Of a stretch of DNA of 39,503 nt, positions 25,032-32,216 are shown piece after piece. The stretch comes from an uncultured Clostridia bacterium (GTDB lineage: Bacteria; Bacillota; Clostridia; Oscillospirales; Oscillospiraceae). The stretch's first letter is position 1, and every line of letters begins with the position of its first letter. Under the pieces are notes generated by a model. It was not told where the DNA came from and did no database searches. It saw nothing but the letters and a program-made list of their open reading frames with translations. The stretch spans positions 1 to 39,503 of the forward strand of contig CANAZG010000021.1 of the NCBI GenBank assembly GCA_947365965.1, written 5' to 3'. Both the position numbers and the translations under genes were made by a program.

Positions 25032-25057
25032 GTTATTTTCATTATAATGAAAATAAC
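25032..25057. promoter_or_regulatory. 26-bp perfect palindrome over the araC -10 box
   Basis: The half-site GTTATTTTCATTA is followed immediately by its exact reverse complement, with no spacer. The core is TTCAT-TATA-ATGAA (25038-25051). The -10 box of the araC promoter lies in its centre, so a dimeric repressor bound here would block transcription. The same core occurs at the other two promoters of the locus. Confidence 0.75.
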
Positions 25058-25069
25058 AGGAGATGTCAA
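25041..25069 (-). promoter_or_regulatory. Consensus sigma-A promoter of araC
   Basis: On the minus strand TTGACA (25064-25069) and TATAAT (25041-25046) are both perfect with the ideal 17-base spacer. Transcription would start near 25034, 40 bases before the araC start codon. Confidence 0.85.
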
Positions 25070-25096
25070 CGGTCTGAAAATCCAGTTGTGAACAAA

Positions 25097-25127
25097 GCGG
25101 AGCCGCGAAAAATTTTCGCGGCCCCGC
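25097..25127 (-). terminator. Terminator after hypD
   Basis: On the minus strand GCGGGGCCGCGAAAA pairs with TTTTCGCGGCTCCGC (one mismatch), followed by TTTGTT. It lies about 40 bases past the hypD stop and just before the araC promoter, so araC is probably transcribed mainly from its own promoter. Confidence 0.75.
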
Positions 25128-25168
25128 AGCACTCATGGGGAAATGATGGATTTGTGCGGGCAGGCGGC

Positions 25169-27559
25169 TCAGCAACCGAAGTCCTGCTCCGTGCGCTCGA
25201 TGATCTCGTCCTGGAGCGGCTTATCCAGATTGCGGAAGTAGTCGCTGTACCCGGCCACCCGGACGATCAGATCGCGGTACTCCTCCGGATTTTTCTGGGC
25301 GGCCAGCAGAGTCTCCCGGCCCACCACGTTGAACTGGATATGGTGGCCGTCCATGTCGAAGTAGGTGCGGACCAGATCCGCCATCCGGTCCAGTCCCTCC
25401 TCCCCTGCCACCACGGCGGGGGTGAACTTCTGGTTGAGGAGGGTTCCGCCGGTCTTCAGGTGGTCCATCTTGGCGCAGGACTTGATAACTGCGGTGGGCC
25501 CGCTGACGTCGGCCCCCTTCTCCGGGGAGATGCCCTCGCTCACCGGCTTGCGGGCCAGACGGCCGTTGGGGCTGGCAATCATCACATCGCCGAAGTAGAT
25601 GTGGCAGGTGGTGGGGAGCATGTCGACCTGGTAAGTGCCGCCCCGCATGTTGGGCCGTCCGCTGACGCTGTCCACGAAGTAGTTGAACACCTTCCGCATG
25701 AGGCCGTCCGCGTAGTCGTTGTCGTTGCCGTACTTAGGCGTCTTGTTCCGGACCAGATTCAGAATGCGGTCGTGGCCCTGGAAGTTGTCCTTCATGGCGG
25801 AGAGCAGCTCCGCCATGGTGAAGTTCTGGTTGTCGTACACATTATATTTCACCGCAGCCAGACAGTCCGTGATGGTGCCGGTGCCCACGCCCTGGATGAC
25901 GCTGGTGTTGTACCGGGCGCCGCCGGCGTTGTAGTCCTTCCCCCGGGCGATGCAGTCGTTGGTGAGGATGGACAGGAAGGGCACGGGCATGTACTTGGCG
26001 TACAGGGCCTCGATGATGTTGGAGCCCCGGATCTTCACGGACAGGAAATGCTCGATCTGCCGGGTGTAGGCCTCCCAGAGCTGGTCAAAGGTCTGGAAGT
26101 CCTCCGCCCTGCCGGTGTGGGGACCCAGCTGCTTGCCGGTCATCTGGTCCACGCCGTCAAAGAGGGTCAGCTCAAAGATCTTGGGCAGGTTGAAGTAGCC
26201 CTGGAGGATGTAGGCCTCGTTGCCGAAGGCCCCGGTCTCCACGCACCCGGAGCAGCCGCCCTTCCGGGCGTCCTCCAGGGTCTTGCCGGCGTTCATCAGC
26301 TCCTGAATGATGGCCTCCGTGTTGTAGAAGGCGGGCTGGCCCCAGCCCTTGCGGGAGATCTCGCAGGCCCGCTTGAGGAACCGGCGGGGGTTCTTGCGGC
26401 TGATCTGCACGTTGGAGTTGGGCTGGACCAGCTGGAGGTCGTCCATGCAGTCCAGGATGATGTAGGACACCTCGTTGACCCCGTCCTCCCCCTCGGGGGT
26501 GACGCCGCCGGTGTTGATGTTGGCGAAGTCCGTGTAGGTGCTGCTCTCCTTGAGGGTGATGCCCACTTTGGGCGGGGCCGGCTGGTTGTAGAACTTCACC
26601 CACAGGCACTCCATCAGTTCCAGGGCCTGCTCCCGGGTGAGGATGCCCGCCCGGGTGTCCCGCTCATAGAAGGGGCCCAGGTGCTGGTCAAAGTGGCCCG
26701 GGGAGTAGGCGTCCCAGGGGTTGAGCTCCGTGGTCACCGCCAGATGGGTGAACCAGTAGGTCTGGATGGCCTGATGGAAGGTCTCCGGCCTGTGGGCGGG
26801 GACCACGTCGCAGTTGGCGGAGATCTGGAGGAGCTCCTTTTTCCGCTGCCCGTCTTGGCACTCCGCCGCCAGCTTCCGGGCCAGCTCCCCGTAGCGCCTG
26901 CCCAGGATCATGATGGCGTCGCAGGCGATGAGCATGGCATTGAGCTGATCCCGCCGGTTCAGGACCTCCGGGTCCGCGCCCGCGTAGTCCAGCTTGGCCA
27001 GGGCCGCCCGGATATCCTCCTGATAGTCCAGGTACCCCTTCTCATAGAGCTTGGCGGAGCCCACGGTGTGGCCCGGGCCCCTCTGCTCCATGAACTCCGT
27101 AAAGATGCCCGCGCCGTAGGCGTCCCGCCACTCCTGGGGCATACTGTCCAGAATCCGGCGGCGCATGGATCGATCCTCCCAGTAGGGGATGATCTTCTCC
27201 TCCTGGATCCGCAGATCCTCCTCCGTGACGGTGAAGTTGACCACCGCCCGGTCGTTCATGTTGCGCATGTCCTCCAGGGTGTGGCAGCACAGCTCTGGGA
27301 AGGTGGGGGCGGACTGGGGATCGGTTCCCTTCTCCCCCACGATCAGCTCGCCCTCCCCGATGTAGAGGGTCTTGTGGCTGAAAATGTGCTTGAGGGTCAG
27401 GGCCCGCAGCTCCGGCACGGACACCTTGCCCTCGTACATCTGGTAGGCCTCCGTCTCCAGAACGGCCCGCTCTATGTCGATGTGGGGCTGGGTCTCCACG
27501 CTCTGCCTTCTCAGCCTCCGGATGCGCTCGTTCATGCCCCGCTCCTGTCTCTCCGCCAT
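25169..27559 (-). CDS. hypD: Glycyl radical enzyme, probable trans-4-hydroxy-L-proline dehydratase
   Basis: A 796-residue PFL-like glycyl radical enzyme. The thiyl Cys439 and Glu441 are in GCSGCVETGAFG, and the radical Gly770 in VRVAGYSDYF. HypD dehydrates trans-4-hydroxy-L-proline to pyrroline-5-carboxylate. The assignment rests on the TELNPWDAYSPGHFDQHL region and on active-site residues I recall for Clostridioides difficile HypD (Asp278, Ser334, Asp339, Cys434, Glu436, Gly765), which fall at 283, 339, 344, 439, 441 and 770 here, a constant shift of 5; this is recall, not an alignment. The nearby pruA, which uses P5C, agrees. AGGAGG is 8 bases before the ATG. Other glycyl radical dehydratases are the alternative. 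Confidence 0.87.
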   Translation of the reverse strand: MAERQERGMNERIRRLRRQSVETQPHIDIERAVLETEAYQMYEGKVSVPELRALTLKHIFSHKTLYIGEGELIVGEKGTDPQSAPTFPELCCHTLEDMRNMNDRAVVNFTVTEEDLRIQEEKIIPYWEDRSMRRRILDSMPQEWRDAYGAGIFTEFMEQRGPGHTVGSAKLYEKGYLDYQEDIRAALAKLDYAGADPEVLNRRDQLNAMLIACDAIMILGRRYGELARKLAAECQDGQRKKELLQISANCDVVPAHRPETFHQAIQTYWFTHLAVTTELNPWDAYSPGHFDQHLGPFYERDTRAGILTREQALELMECLWVKFYNQPAPPKVGITLKESSTYTDFANINTGGVTPEGEDGVNEVSYIILDCMDDLQLVQPNSNVQISRKNPRRFLKRACEISRKGWGQPAFYNTEAIIQELMNAGKTLEDARKGGCSGCVETGAFGNEAYILQGYFNLPKIFELTLFDGVDQMTGKQLGPHTGRAEDFQTFDQLWEAYTRQIEHFLSVKIRGSNIIEALYAKYMPVPFLSILTNDCIARGKDYNAGGARYNTSVIQGVGTGTITDCLAAVKYNVYDNQNFTMAELLSAMKDNFQGHDRILNLVRNKTPKYGNDNDYADGLMRKVFNYFVDSVSGRPNMRGGTYQVDMLPTTCHIYFGDVMIASPNGRLARKPVSEGISPEKGADVSGPTAVIKSCAKMDHLKTGGTLLNQKFTPAVVAGEEGLDRMADLVRTYFDMDGHHIQFNVVGRETLLAAQKNPEEYRDLIVRVAGYSDYFRNLDKPLQDEIIERTEQDFGC

Positions 27560-27563
27560 TGGT

Positions 27564-28454
27564 CTAACCTCCTATATGAATGTTTGTCCATCCGCTCTGC
27601 CGGAACATGTCCGCCGCCCGTTCCAGCCACTGGTCCTCCGGCGGGGACATACCCGTCTTTTCATAGCTTCTTCGCAGCCTTCCGTATTTGCCGCTTCCGG
27701 TCTCGTGGTATTTCAGCAGATTCACCCGGTAGACGTGGATATTCTCCGCCTTGAGAAAGCCGATCATCTGATGGATGTACTCGTCCTCGGCGTTCACGCC
27801 CTTGATGAGGGGCAGGCGGAGGTTGATCTTTCCTCCGTCCCCGCTGAGCCGCCGGAGATTCTCCAGGATCAGCCTGTTGTCCACGCCGGTGCAGCGCCGG
27901 TGCTCCTCCGGGTCCAGAAGCTTTACATCGTAGAGGAAGGCATCCGCGTAGGGCAGCACCCGCCGGAAGTTGGCGTAGGGTACGTGGCCGCAGGTGTCGA
28001 AGTCCACGCTGTAGCCCTTCCCGTGGAGCCGCCGGGCCAGCTCCTCTATGTAGTCCATATCCTGGGCCAGGGCCTCGCCGCCGGAGAGGGTGATCCCGCC
28101 GCCGGACTGCTCATAGAACATCCGGTCCTTCTCCAGCTCCCGGACCAGCTCCTCCAGGGGATACTCCCGGCCCACCAGCTCCCGGGCCCCCTGGACGCAG
28201 GCGTCGGCGCAGGCTCCGCAGCCGGCGCAGCCCTCCCCGCTTTGGGCCGCCCCTTTCGGGCAGACGGAGACGCAGGCTCCGCAGCCGGTGCAGCGGTCCT
28301 TGTGGAACATCAGCTCTCTCTGCCAGCGCTGGCTCTCCGGGTTGTGGCACCAGCGGCAGGCGAGGGGACAGCCCTTGAAAAAGACCGTGGTGCGGATGCC
28401 CTCGCCGTCGTGGATAGCGTACTTCTGGATATTAAATACCAGGGGCGTTCCCAT
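27564..28454 (-). CDS. Glycyl radical enzyme activase (radical SAM) for HypD
   Basis: A 296-residue activating enzyme that uses SAM to place the radical on the glycine of HypD. The radical SAM motif is CPLACRWC, preceded by HDGEGIRTTVFFKG. A ferredoxin-like insert has two 4Fe-4S motifs (CTGCGACVSVCP and CAGCGACADAC). The SAM-binding GGE motif is in ITLSGGEALAQ. The start MGTPLVF has GGAGGAGGGGAG before it; upstream ATGs in the same frame have no such site. The gene ends 4 bp before hypD, so the two are cotranscribed, as usual for such pairs. Confidence 0.93.
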   Translation of the reverse strand: MGTPLVFNIQKYAIHDGEGIRTTVFFKGCPLACRWCHNPESQRWQRELMFHKDRCTGCGACVSVCPKGAAQSGEGCAGCGACADACVQGARELVGREYPLEELVRELEKDRMFYEQSGGGITLSGGEALAQDMDYIEELARRLHGKGYSVDFDTCGHVPYANFRRVLPYADAFLYDVKLLDPEEHRRCTGVDNRLILENLRRLSGDGGKINLRLPLIKGVNAEDEYIHQMIGFLKAENIHVYRVNLLKYHETGSGKYGRLRRSYEKTGMSPPEDQWLERAADMFRQSGWTNIHIGG

Positions 28455-28473
28455 CCGCTCCCCTCCTCCATTT

Positions 28474-28487
28474 TTCATTAATATGAA
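28474..28487. promoter_or_regulatory. Operator-like repeat in the leader of the activase-hypD unit
   Basis: TTCAT-TAAT-ATGAA lies between the inferred transcription start (near 28496) and the activase ribosome binding site. A protein bound here would act as a roadblock. The arms are identical to the core arms of the araC palindrome. Confidence 0.55.
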
Positions 28488-28502
28488 TTTATGTTCACTT
28501 TT

Positions 28503-28530
28503 ATTGTACTGCAATCTTTTCGGATGTCAA
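28503..28530 (-). promoter_or_regulatory. Promoter of the activase-hypD unit
   Basis: On the minus strand a perfect TTGACA (28525-28530) stands 16 bases from TACAAT (28503-28508). It faces away from the promoter of the XRE-cupin gene, about 90 bases off. Confidence 0.8.
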
Positions 28531-28618
28531 CCACAGAATTTGACGGTTTGTTTTGATATTTAGCGATCATGGGCTGGGGGCGGCTCTGCCCGGTTCCCGC
28601 CGGCCCGGCGACTCCTCG

Positions 28619-28647
28619 TTGACAGCCACGGGAAAATCAAGTATAAT
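28619..28647 (+). promoter_or_regulatory. Consensus sigma-A promoter of the XRE-cupin gene
   Basis: TTGACA (28619-28624) and TATAAT (28642-28647) are perfect with a 17-base spacer. Transcription would start about 40 bases before the start codon. Confidence 0.85.
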
Positions 28648-28693
28648 GAGGCTATCCAAGGAAACGATTGCAGAGTAGAATGGGAGGCACGGT

Positions 28694-29287
28694 ATGGACC
28701 CCAATCAGACCATCGGCGCAAAGATCAAGGCGCTGCGCACAGAAAAGAAGTACACGCTGAAGAACCTGGGGGACCTCACCGGATTTTCCGTAGGCTTCCT
28801 GTCCCAGATCGAGCGGGGGATCTCCTCCGTGGCGGTGGATTCCCTGGCGAAGATCGCCAAGTGTCTGGAGGTTCCCCTGTCCACCTTCTTTGATACCCAG
28901 CCGCCGGACCGGCAGGACCCGGTGGTCCACAGCTTCAGCACCCACCAGACCATGGTCAGCCCCCAGATCATCCAGAGCGTTCTCAGCCACGACACCCAGG
29001 CCTTTGACTTTCTCCCCCGGCGCTTTTTGCTCATGCCCTTCAGCGACCCGGACACCCTGGTGCCGGAGCTGTACGCCCACACGGGAGAGGAGTTCATCTA
29101 CGTGCTCACCGGGATCGTCTCCCTCTGGGTGGAGAACAGCCGCTACACCCTCTACCCAGGGGACAGCGTTCAGATCCACTCCAACCAGCCCCATAACTGG
29201 GCCAACAATACCAACAAGGTGGCGGAGCTGCTCTCCATCAACTACCCCAACCCTCTGCGCTCCGATACCGCCGGCCACATGCTCTAG
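28694..29287 (+). CDS. XRE-family regulator with cupin sensor domain
   Basis: A 197-residue regulator. Residues ~7-62 are a Cro/C1-type helix-turn-helix (IGAKIKALRTEKKYTLKNLG; GFLSQIERGISSVAVDSLAKIA), and residues ~110-185 form a cupin beta-barrel (ELYAHTGEEFIYVLTGIVSLWV; LYPGDSVQIHSNQPHNWAN). Proteins of this build usually repress or activate amine, amino acid or carbon metabolism genes, binding a small ligand in the cupin. GGGAGG lies 6 bases before the ATG. It is divergent from the activase-hypD unit, which makes it a second candidate regulator of that locus. A very weak GC-rich hairpin follows the stop. Confidence 0.93.
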   Translation: MDPNQTIGAKIKALRTEKKYTLKNLGDLTGFSVGFLSQIERGISSVAVDSLAKIAKCLEVPLSTFFDTQPPDRQDPVVHSFSTHQTMVSPQIIQSVLSHDTQAFDFLPRRFLLMPFSDPDTLVPELYAHTGEEFIYVLTGIVSLWVENSRYTLYPGDSVQIHSNQPHNWANNTNKVAELLSINYPNPLRSDTAGHML

Positions 29288-29363
29288 GACGGCGCGTTGC
29301 GGCGCCTTGTGAAACAGTTTCATTTTTGTGAATATCTTGTAAGAAAGAAGTGATGACGGCCAC
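29288..29363 (+). other. Short gap before fapA with a 13-base palindrome
   Basis: TGAAACAGTTTCA at 29310-29322 is a perfect odd palindrome centred on one base. A TATCTT at 29333-29338 could be a poor -10, but no good -35 is found. The FapA gene may be read from the XRE-cupin promoter, from a weak regulated promoter here, or from an alternative sigma factor. Confidence 0.35.
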
Positions 29364-31133
29364 ATGTCGATCAAGGATAAGCTGACGGCGCTTCTGCGGG
29401 GTCAGCAGCCCTCCGGGAAGCCCCCGGACGGGGAGGCCTACGAGGACCTGGCGTCCATTCCCCAGCAGGCTCCGGAGCCATCCGGCCCAGGGATTTTCAA
29501 CCAGTCCCTGCTGGAGCTGAGCGCGGAGCACCAGATCTACCGCCTCTACAACCAGCGTCGGCAGGAGTCCGGGTATCTGCCCGCGCCCCGGCTCTGCCTG
29601 GACGAGGACGGCGCACTGCCGCCGGAGATGGTGCAGCGGGAGAAGAATCGGCTGCGGACAGTACTGACCAAGGCCTGCTCCGTGAGACTGAAGGATTCCA
29701 AGGGGCGCAGCGGCAGCTCCAGGAAGAAAAAGCCTGCCAAGGGGGAAGAGCCGGAGGATCTGGAGGAAGCAGAGTCTCCGGAGAACGAGGCGCCGGTTCT
29801 GGACGCCCTCCCCCTCTTCTTCCTCTCCTCGGATAAGCTCTATGCGTGGGTGATCGCCTTCCCGCCCATCAACGGCGGGAAGGAGCTGTCCCGGGATATG
29901 CTCTACGAGGCGATGATTACCAACGAGATCGGCTTCGGCGTGGACACCCGGCTGGCGGACCGGCTGGCCCACGATGAGCGGCGGTACTTCAACCTCTATC
30001 TCATCGCCAAAGGGAAGCCGGCCTTTGACGGGAAAAACGGCAACATTGTGGATAACTTCCCCCGGGTCATCGAGCGGGTGCTGGAGGTGGATGAGTTCGA
30101 TCAGGTGGACTACACGGCCCTCAACCTGATCTACAACGTGGAGGTGGGCCAGGAGATCTGCCACCTCATCAAGCCCACCGAGGGCGAGCCGGGCCGGACG
30201 GTGCTGGACCAGGAGATCCCCGCCAAGAGCGGCAAGAACGTGCCCCTGCCCCAGGGGCGGAACACGGAGATCAGCGAGGACGGCACCCAGCTGCTGGCCT
30301 CCATCGCGGGGTCCGTGGAGTTCACCGGCCGGAGCTTCCAGGTCAAGCCCGTGCTGGAGATCTCCGGCAACGTGGACTTCTCCACCGGGGATCTGGACTT
30401 TTTGGGGGACATCAACATCTGCGGCAATGTGCTCAGCGGCTTCACTGTCCGGGCCATGGGCAACATCCATATCGCCGGCGTGGTGGAGGCCGGCAGCACC
30501 ATCGAGGCAGGCGGGGATCTGGCTGTTGTCAAGGGCATTCTGGGCGACGGCACCACCACTGTTCAGGTCCACCGGAGCATCTTCTCCAAATACGTTGAAA
30601 ACGCCACCATCTCCGTGCGGGAGAATCTGCAGACGGACTGCATCATCGGCAGCAGCATCTACTGCGGCGGCGAGGTGCTGGTCCAGTCGGGCCGGGGCGT
30701 TATCATGGGCGGCCGGGTCTGGGCGGCCAAGCGGATCTGCGCCCACACCGTGGGCTCCCAGTCCGAGTGCAAGACCTCCATCGTCCTGGGCGGGCGGCCC
30801 TGCGCCAGCTTTGAGCGGGAGATCACCCAGCGGGAGGTTAACGCCATGGAGATGGAGCTGGAGCGGCTGGAGTGCCAGCCGGAAAGCCCCGTCAAGTCCA
30901 GTCTCCTGAGCAAGGCGAAGATCAAGCTGGCCACGGCGGAGATGAAGCTGCGGCAGCTGGAGGAGCGCCGGGCCCGCATGACTCCGGAGCGGGAGCGGGA
31001 GAGCGGACGGATGGAGTGCGGCGCCGTCTACCCGGGCACAAAGGTCCGCATCGGCGAAGAGGTGCTCCGGGTCCAGGAGCTCTCCCGGCACTGCGTTGTT
31101 ACCATGATACGGGATGAGATTGTGATGATGTAA
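29364..31133 (+). CDS. FapA (DUF342) family polymerising protein
   Basis: A 589-residue protein of the FapA/DUF342 family. After a charged, probably disordered stretch (KDSKGRSGSSRKKKPAKGEEPEDLEE, given here as a region near residues 110-140), the conserved middle part follows: LFFLSSDKLYAWVIAFPP, then the right-handed beta-helix repeats (LDFLGDINICGNVLSGFTVRAMGNIHIAG; TIEAGGDLAVVKGILG), and a coiled coil near residues 495-555. Family members are linked to flagellar assembly control in some bacteria and to spore or surface structures in others. No flagellar gene is visible here. The ribosome binding site is weak. It is followed by cheX and cheY-like genes on the same strand. Confidence 0.88.
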   Translation: MSIKDKLTALLRGQQPSGKPPDGEAYEDLASIPQQAPEPSGPGIFNQSLLELSAEHQIYRLYNQRRQESGYLPAPRLCLDEDGALPPEMVQREKNRLRTVLTKACSVRLKDSKGRSGSSRKKKPAKGEEPEDLEEAESPENEAPVLDALPLFFLSSDKLYAWVIAFPPINGGKELSRDMLYEAMITNEIGFGVDTRLADRLAHDERRYFNLYLIAKGKPAFDGKNGNIVDNFPRVIERVLEVDEFDQVDYTALNLIYNVEVGQEICHLIKPTEGEPGRTVLDQEIPAKSGKNVPLPQGRNTEISEDGTQLLASIAGSVEFTGRSFQVKPVLEISGNVDFSTGDLDFLGDINICGNVLSGFTVRAMGNIHIAGVVEAGSTIEAGGDLAVVKGILGDGTTTVQVHRSIFSKYVENATISVRENLQTDCIIGSSIYCGGEVLVQSGRGVIMGGRVWAAKRICAHTVGSQSECKTSIVLGGRPCASFEREITQREVNAMEMELERLECQPESPVKSSLLSKAKIKLATAEMKLRQLEERRARMTPERERESGRMECGAVYPGTKVRIGEEVLRVQELSRHCVVTMIRDEIVMM

Positions 31134-31164
31134 CCGCGCCAGCGCGGCAGAAAGGAGAGAACCC

Positions 31165-31650
31165 ATGGATACTATTATGCAGCGTGAGCGTCTGGCCGGG
31201 ATCTTCGATCAGGTGGTACGCGATATCATCCAGCGGGAGGCGGGGATTGTACTCCACTCCAGCGACACGGACTTGGAGGGAGAGCTGTGCACGGTATACA
31301 CCACCTTTGACAAGGGATACCACACCAGCCTGTCCCTGTGCGCGGAGAAGTCCATGTTTATCCGGCTGACCAGGCGGATGATGGAGAAGGAGGACGTCTC
31401 CTCCCGGGAGGTGGAGCTCTTCGCCAAGGAGTTCTTCAATGTGCTGTGCGGGCACATTGCCACGCAGCTGTATCAAATCACCAAGGTGCCGGCCCGGTTT
31501 CATGTACCCGCCTTCTGTCAGGGCCGGTACATGCCGGAGGACCGGATGTCCCACATTGTTCTCACCTATTCCAGCGATGAAAATGAGAGCGCACAGCTGG
31601 TTCACCACGCGCTGTCTGCCAGCGGCGGCGAACTGCTGGGCCAAAAGTGA
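31165..31650 (+). CDS. CheX-like CheY-P phosphatase
   Basis: A 161-residue CheX/CheC-type protein. The single catalytic motif E-x2-N is at Glu89-Asn92 in AKEFFNVLCGHIATQL, the CheX arrangement, inside the alpha/beta CheC fold. CheX speeds removal of phosphate from CheY-like receivers. The receiver gene starts 21 bp downstream, making an obvious substrate. AAAGGAGAG lies 7 bases before the ATG. No CheA, CheW or receptor gene is in the window, so the phosphate donor is unknown. Confidence 0.85.
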   Translation: MDTIMQRERLAGIFDQVVRDIIQREAGIVLHSSDTDLEGELCTVYTTFDKGYHTSLSLCAEKSMFIRLTRRMMEKEDVSSREVELFAKEFFNVLCGHIATQLYQITKVPARFHVPAFCQGRYMPEDRMSHIVLTYSSDENESAQLVHHALSASGGELLGQK

Positions 31651-31671
31651 ACAGAAAGAAGGAAGCGCTTT

Positions 31672-32034
31672 ATGAAAAAACGGATTATGGTTGTTGATGA
31701 TTCCCTCGCCATGGAGATGCAGATCAGCAAGCTGCTGGAGGGATCCGAATTTGAGGTGGCCGACTTCTGCGAGGACGGCGAGACGGCCATCGCCCGCTAC
31801 AGGGAGGTAAAGCCGGACATCGTCACCATGGACATTATCATGCCCGGAATCGACGGCCTGGAGGCCGCCAAGATCATCATTGAGGAGAACCCCGACGCGA
31901 AGATCATCATGGTGTCCTCTCTGGGCTACGACGATACCGTCAACGAGGCCCTGGCCATTGGGGCCAAGGCCCTGCTCTACAAGCCCATTGACCGGGTGAG
32001 CCTGCTGGGCGCGCTGGATCTGGCTTTGACCTGA
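31672..32034 (+). CDS. CheY-like single-domain response regulator
   Basis: A 120-residue stand-alone receiver with the acidic pair Asp9-Asp10 (VVDDS), phospho-acceptor Asp54 in VTMDIIMPG, Ser82 in MVSSLG and Lys104 in LYKPI, so all key residues for phosphorylation are present. There is no output domain; it would signal by binding a partner, perhaps the FapA protein encoded two genes upstream. AAGGAAG precedes the ATG. The pairing with a CheX phosphatase suggests a fast-decaying phospho-signal. Confidence 0.92.
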   Translation: MKKRIMVVDDSLAMEMQISKLLEGSEFEVADFCEDGETAIARYREVKPDIVTMDIIMPGIDGLEAAKIIIEENPDAKIIMVSSLGYDDTVNEALAIGAKALLYKPIDRVSLLGALDLALT

Positions 32035-32062
32035 GGGGGACAGGAGGGCCGGATTTTGCTGC

Positions 32063-32160
32063 ACATGCTCCCCACAGCGCAGGCTGGATTCTGTAAAAGC
32101 CGCGGTGTGGGGAACATGTCCTTTTCCGCGTCTGCCGGCTTCGCCGGCATCCCCCGTTTT
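32063..32160 (+). terminator. Two hairpins after the CheY-like gene
   Basis: ACATGCTCCCCACA (32063-32076) pairs with TGTGGGGAACATGT (32106-32119) with one mismatch, followed by CCTTTT. A second hairpin, TGCCGGC-ttc-GCCGGCA (32133-32149), is followed after seven bases by TTTT. Either could end the FapA-CheX-CheY transcript. The second abuts the mtnN promoter. Confidence 0.55.
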
Positions 32161-32186
32161 ACCCAACAAGAAACCTGTGCTATAAT
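32158..32186 (+). promoter_or_regulatory. Promoter of mtnN-luxS
   Basis: TTTACC (32158-32163) is a 4 of 6 match to -35 and stands 17 bases from a perfect TATAAT (32181-32186). The start codon follows at 32217. No SAM or SAH riboswitch fits in the ~25-base leader. Confidence 0.7.
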
Positions 32187-32216
32187 AGACACACCATATC
32201 AACAGGAGGATTTGCC

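Noticed and set aside
25088-27754. Very long open frame on the plus strand opposite hypD (888 codons)
   Set aside because: It is a shadow of hypD caused by high third-position GC. The translation is a low-complexity Leu/Val/Gly/His mix with no family resemblance, while the minus strand encodes a full glycyl radical enzyme.
29238-31166. 642-codon minus-strand frame opposite FapA
   Set aside because: Composition is biased and there is no domain; the plus strand has the FapA beta-helix repeats and sits in the FapA-CheX-CheY order.
32187-32216. SAM or SAH riboswitch before mtnN-luxS
   Set aside because: With the -10 at 32181-32186 the leader is only about 25 bases, too short for any known class.
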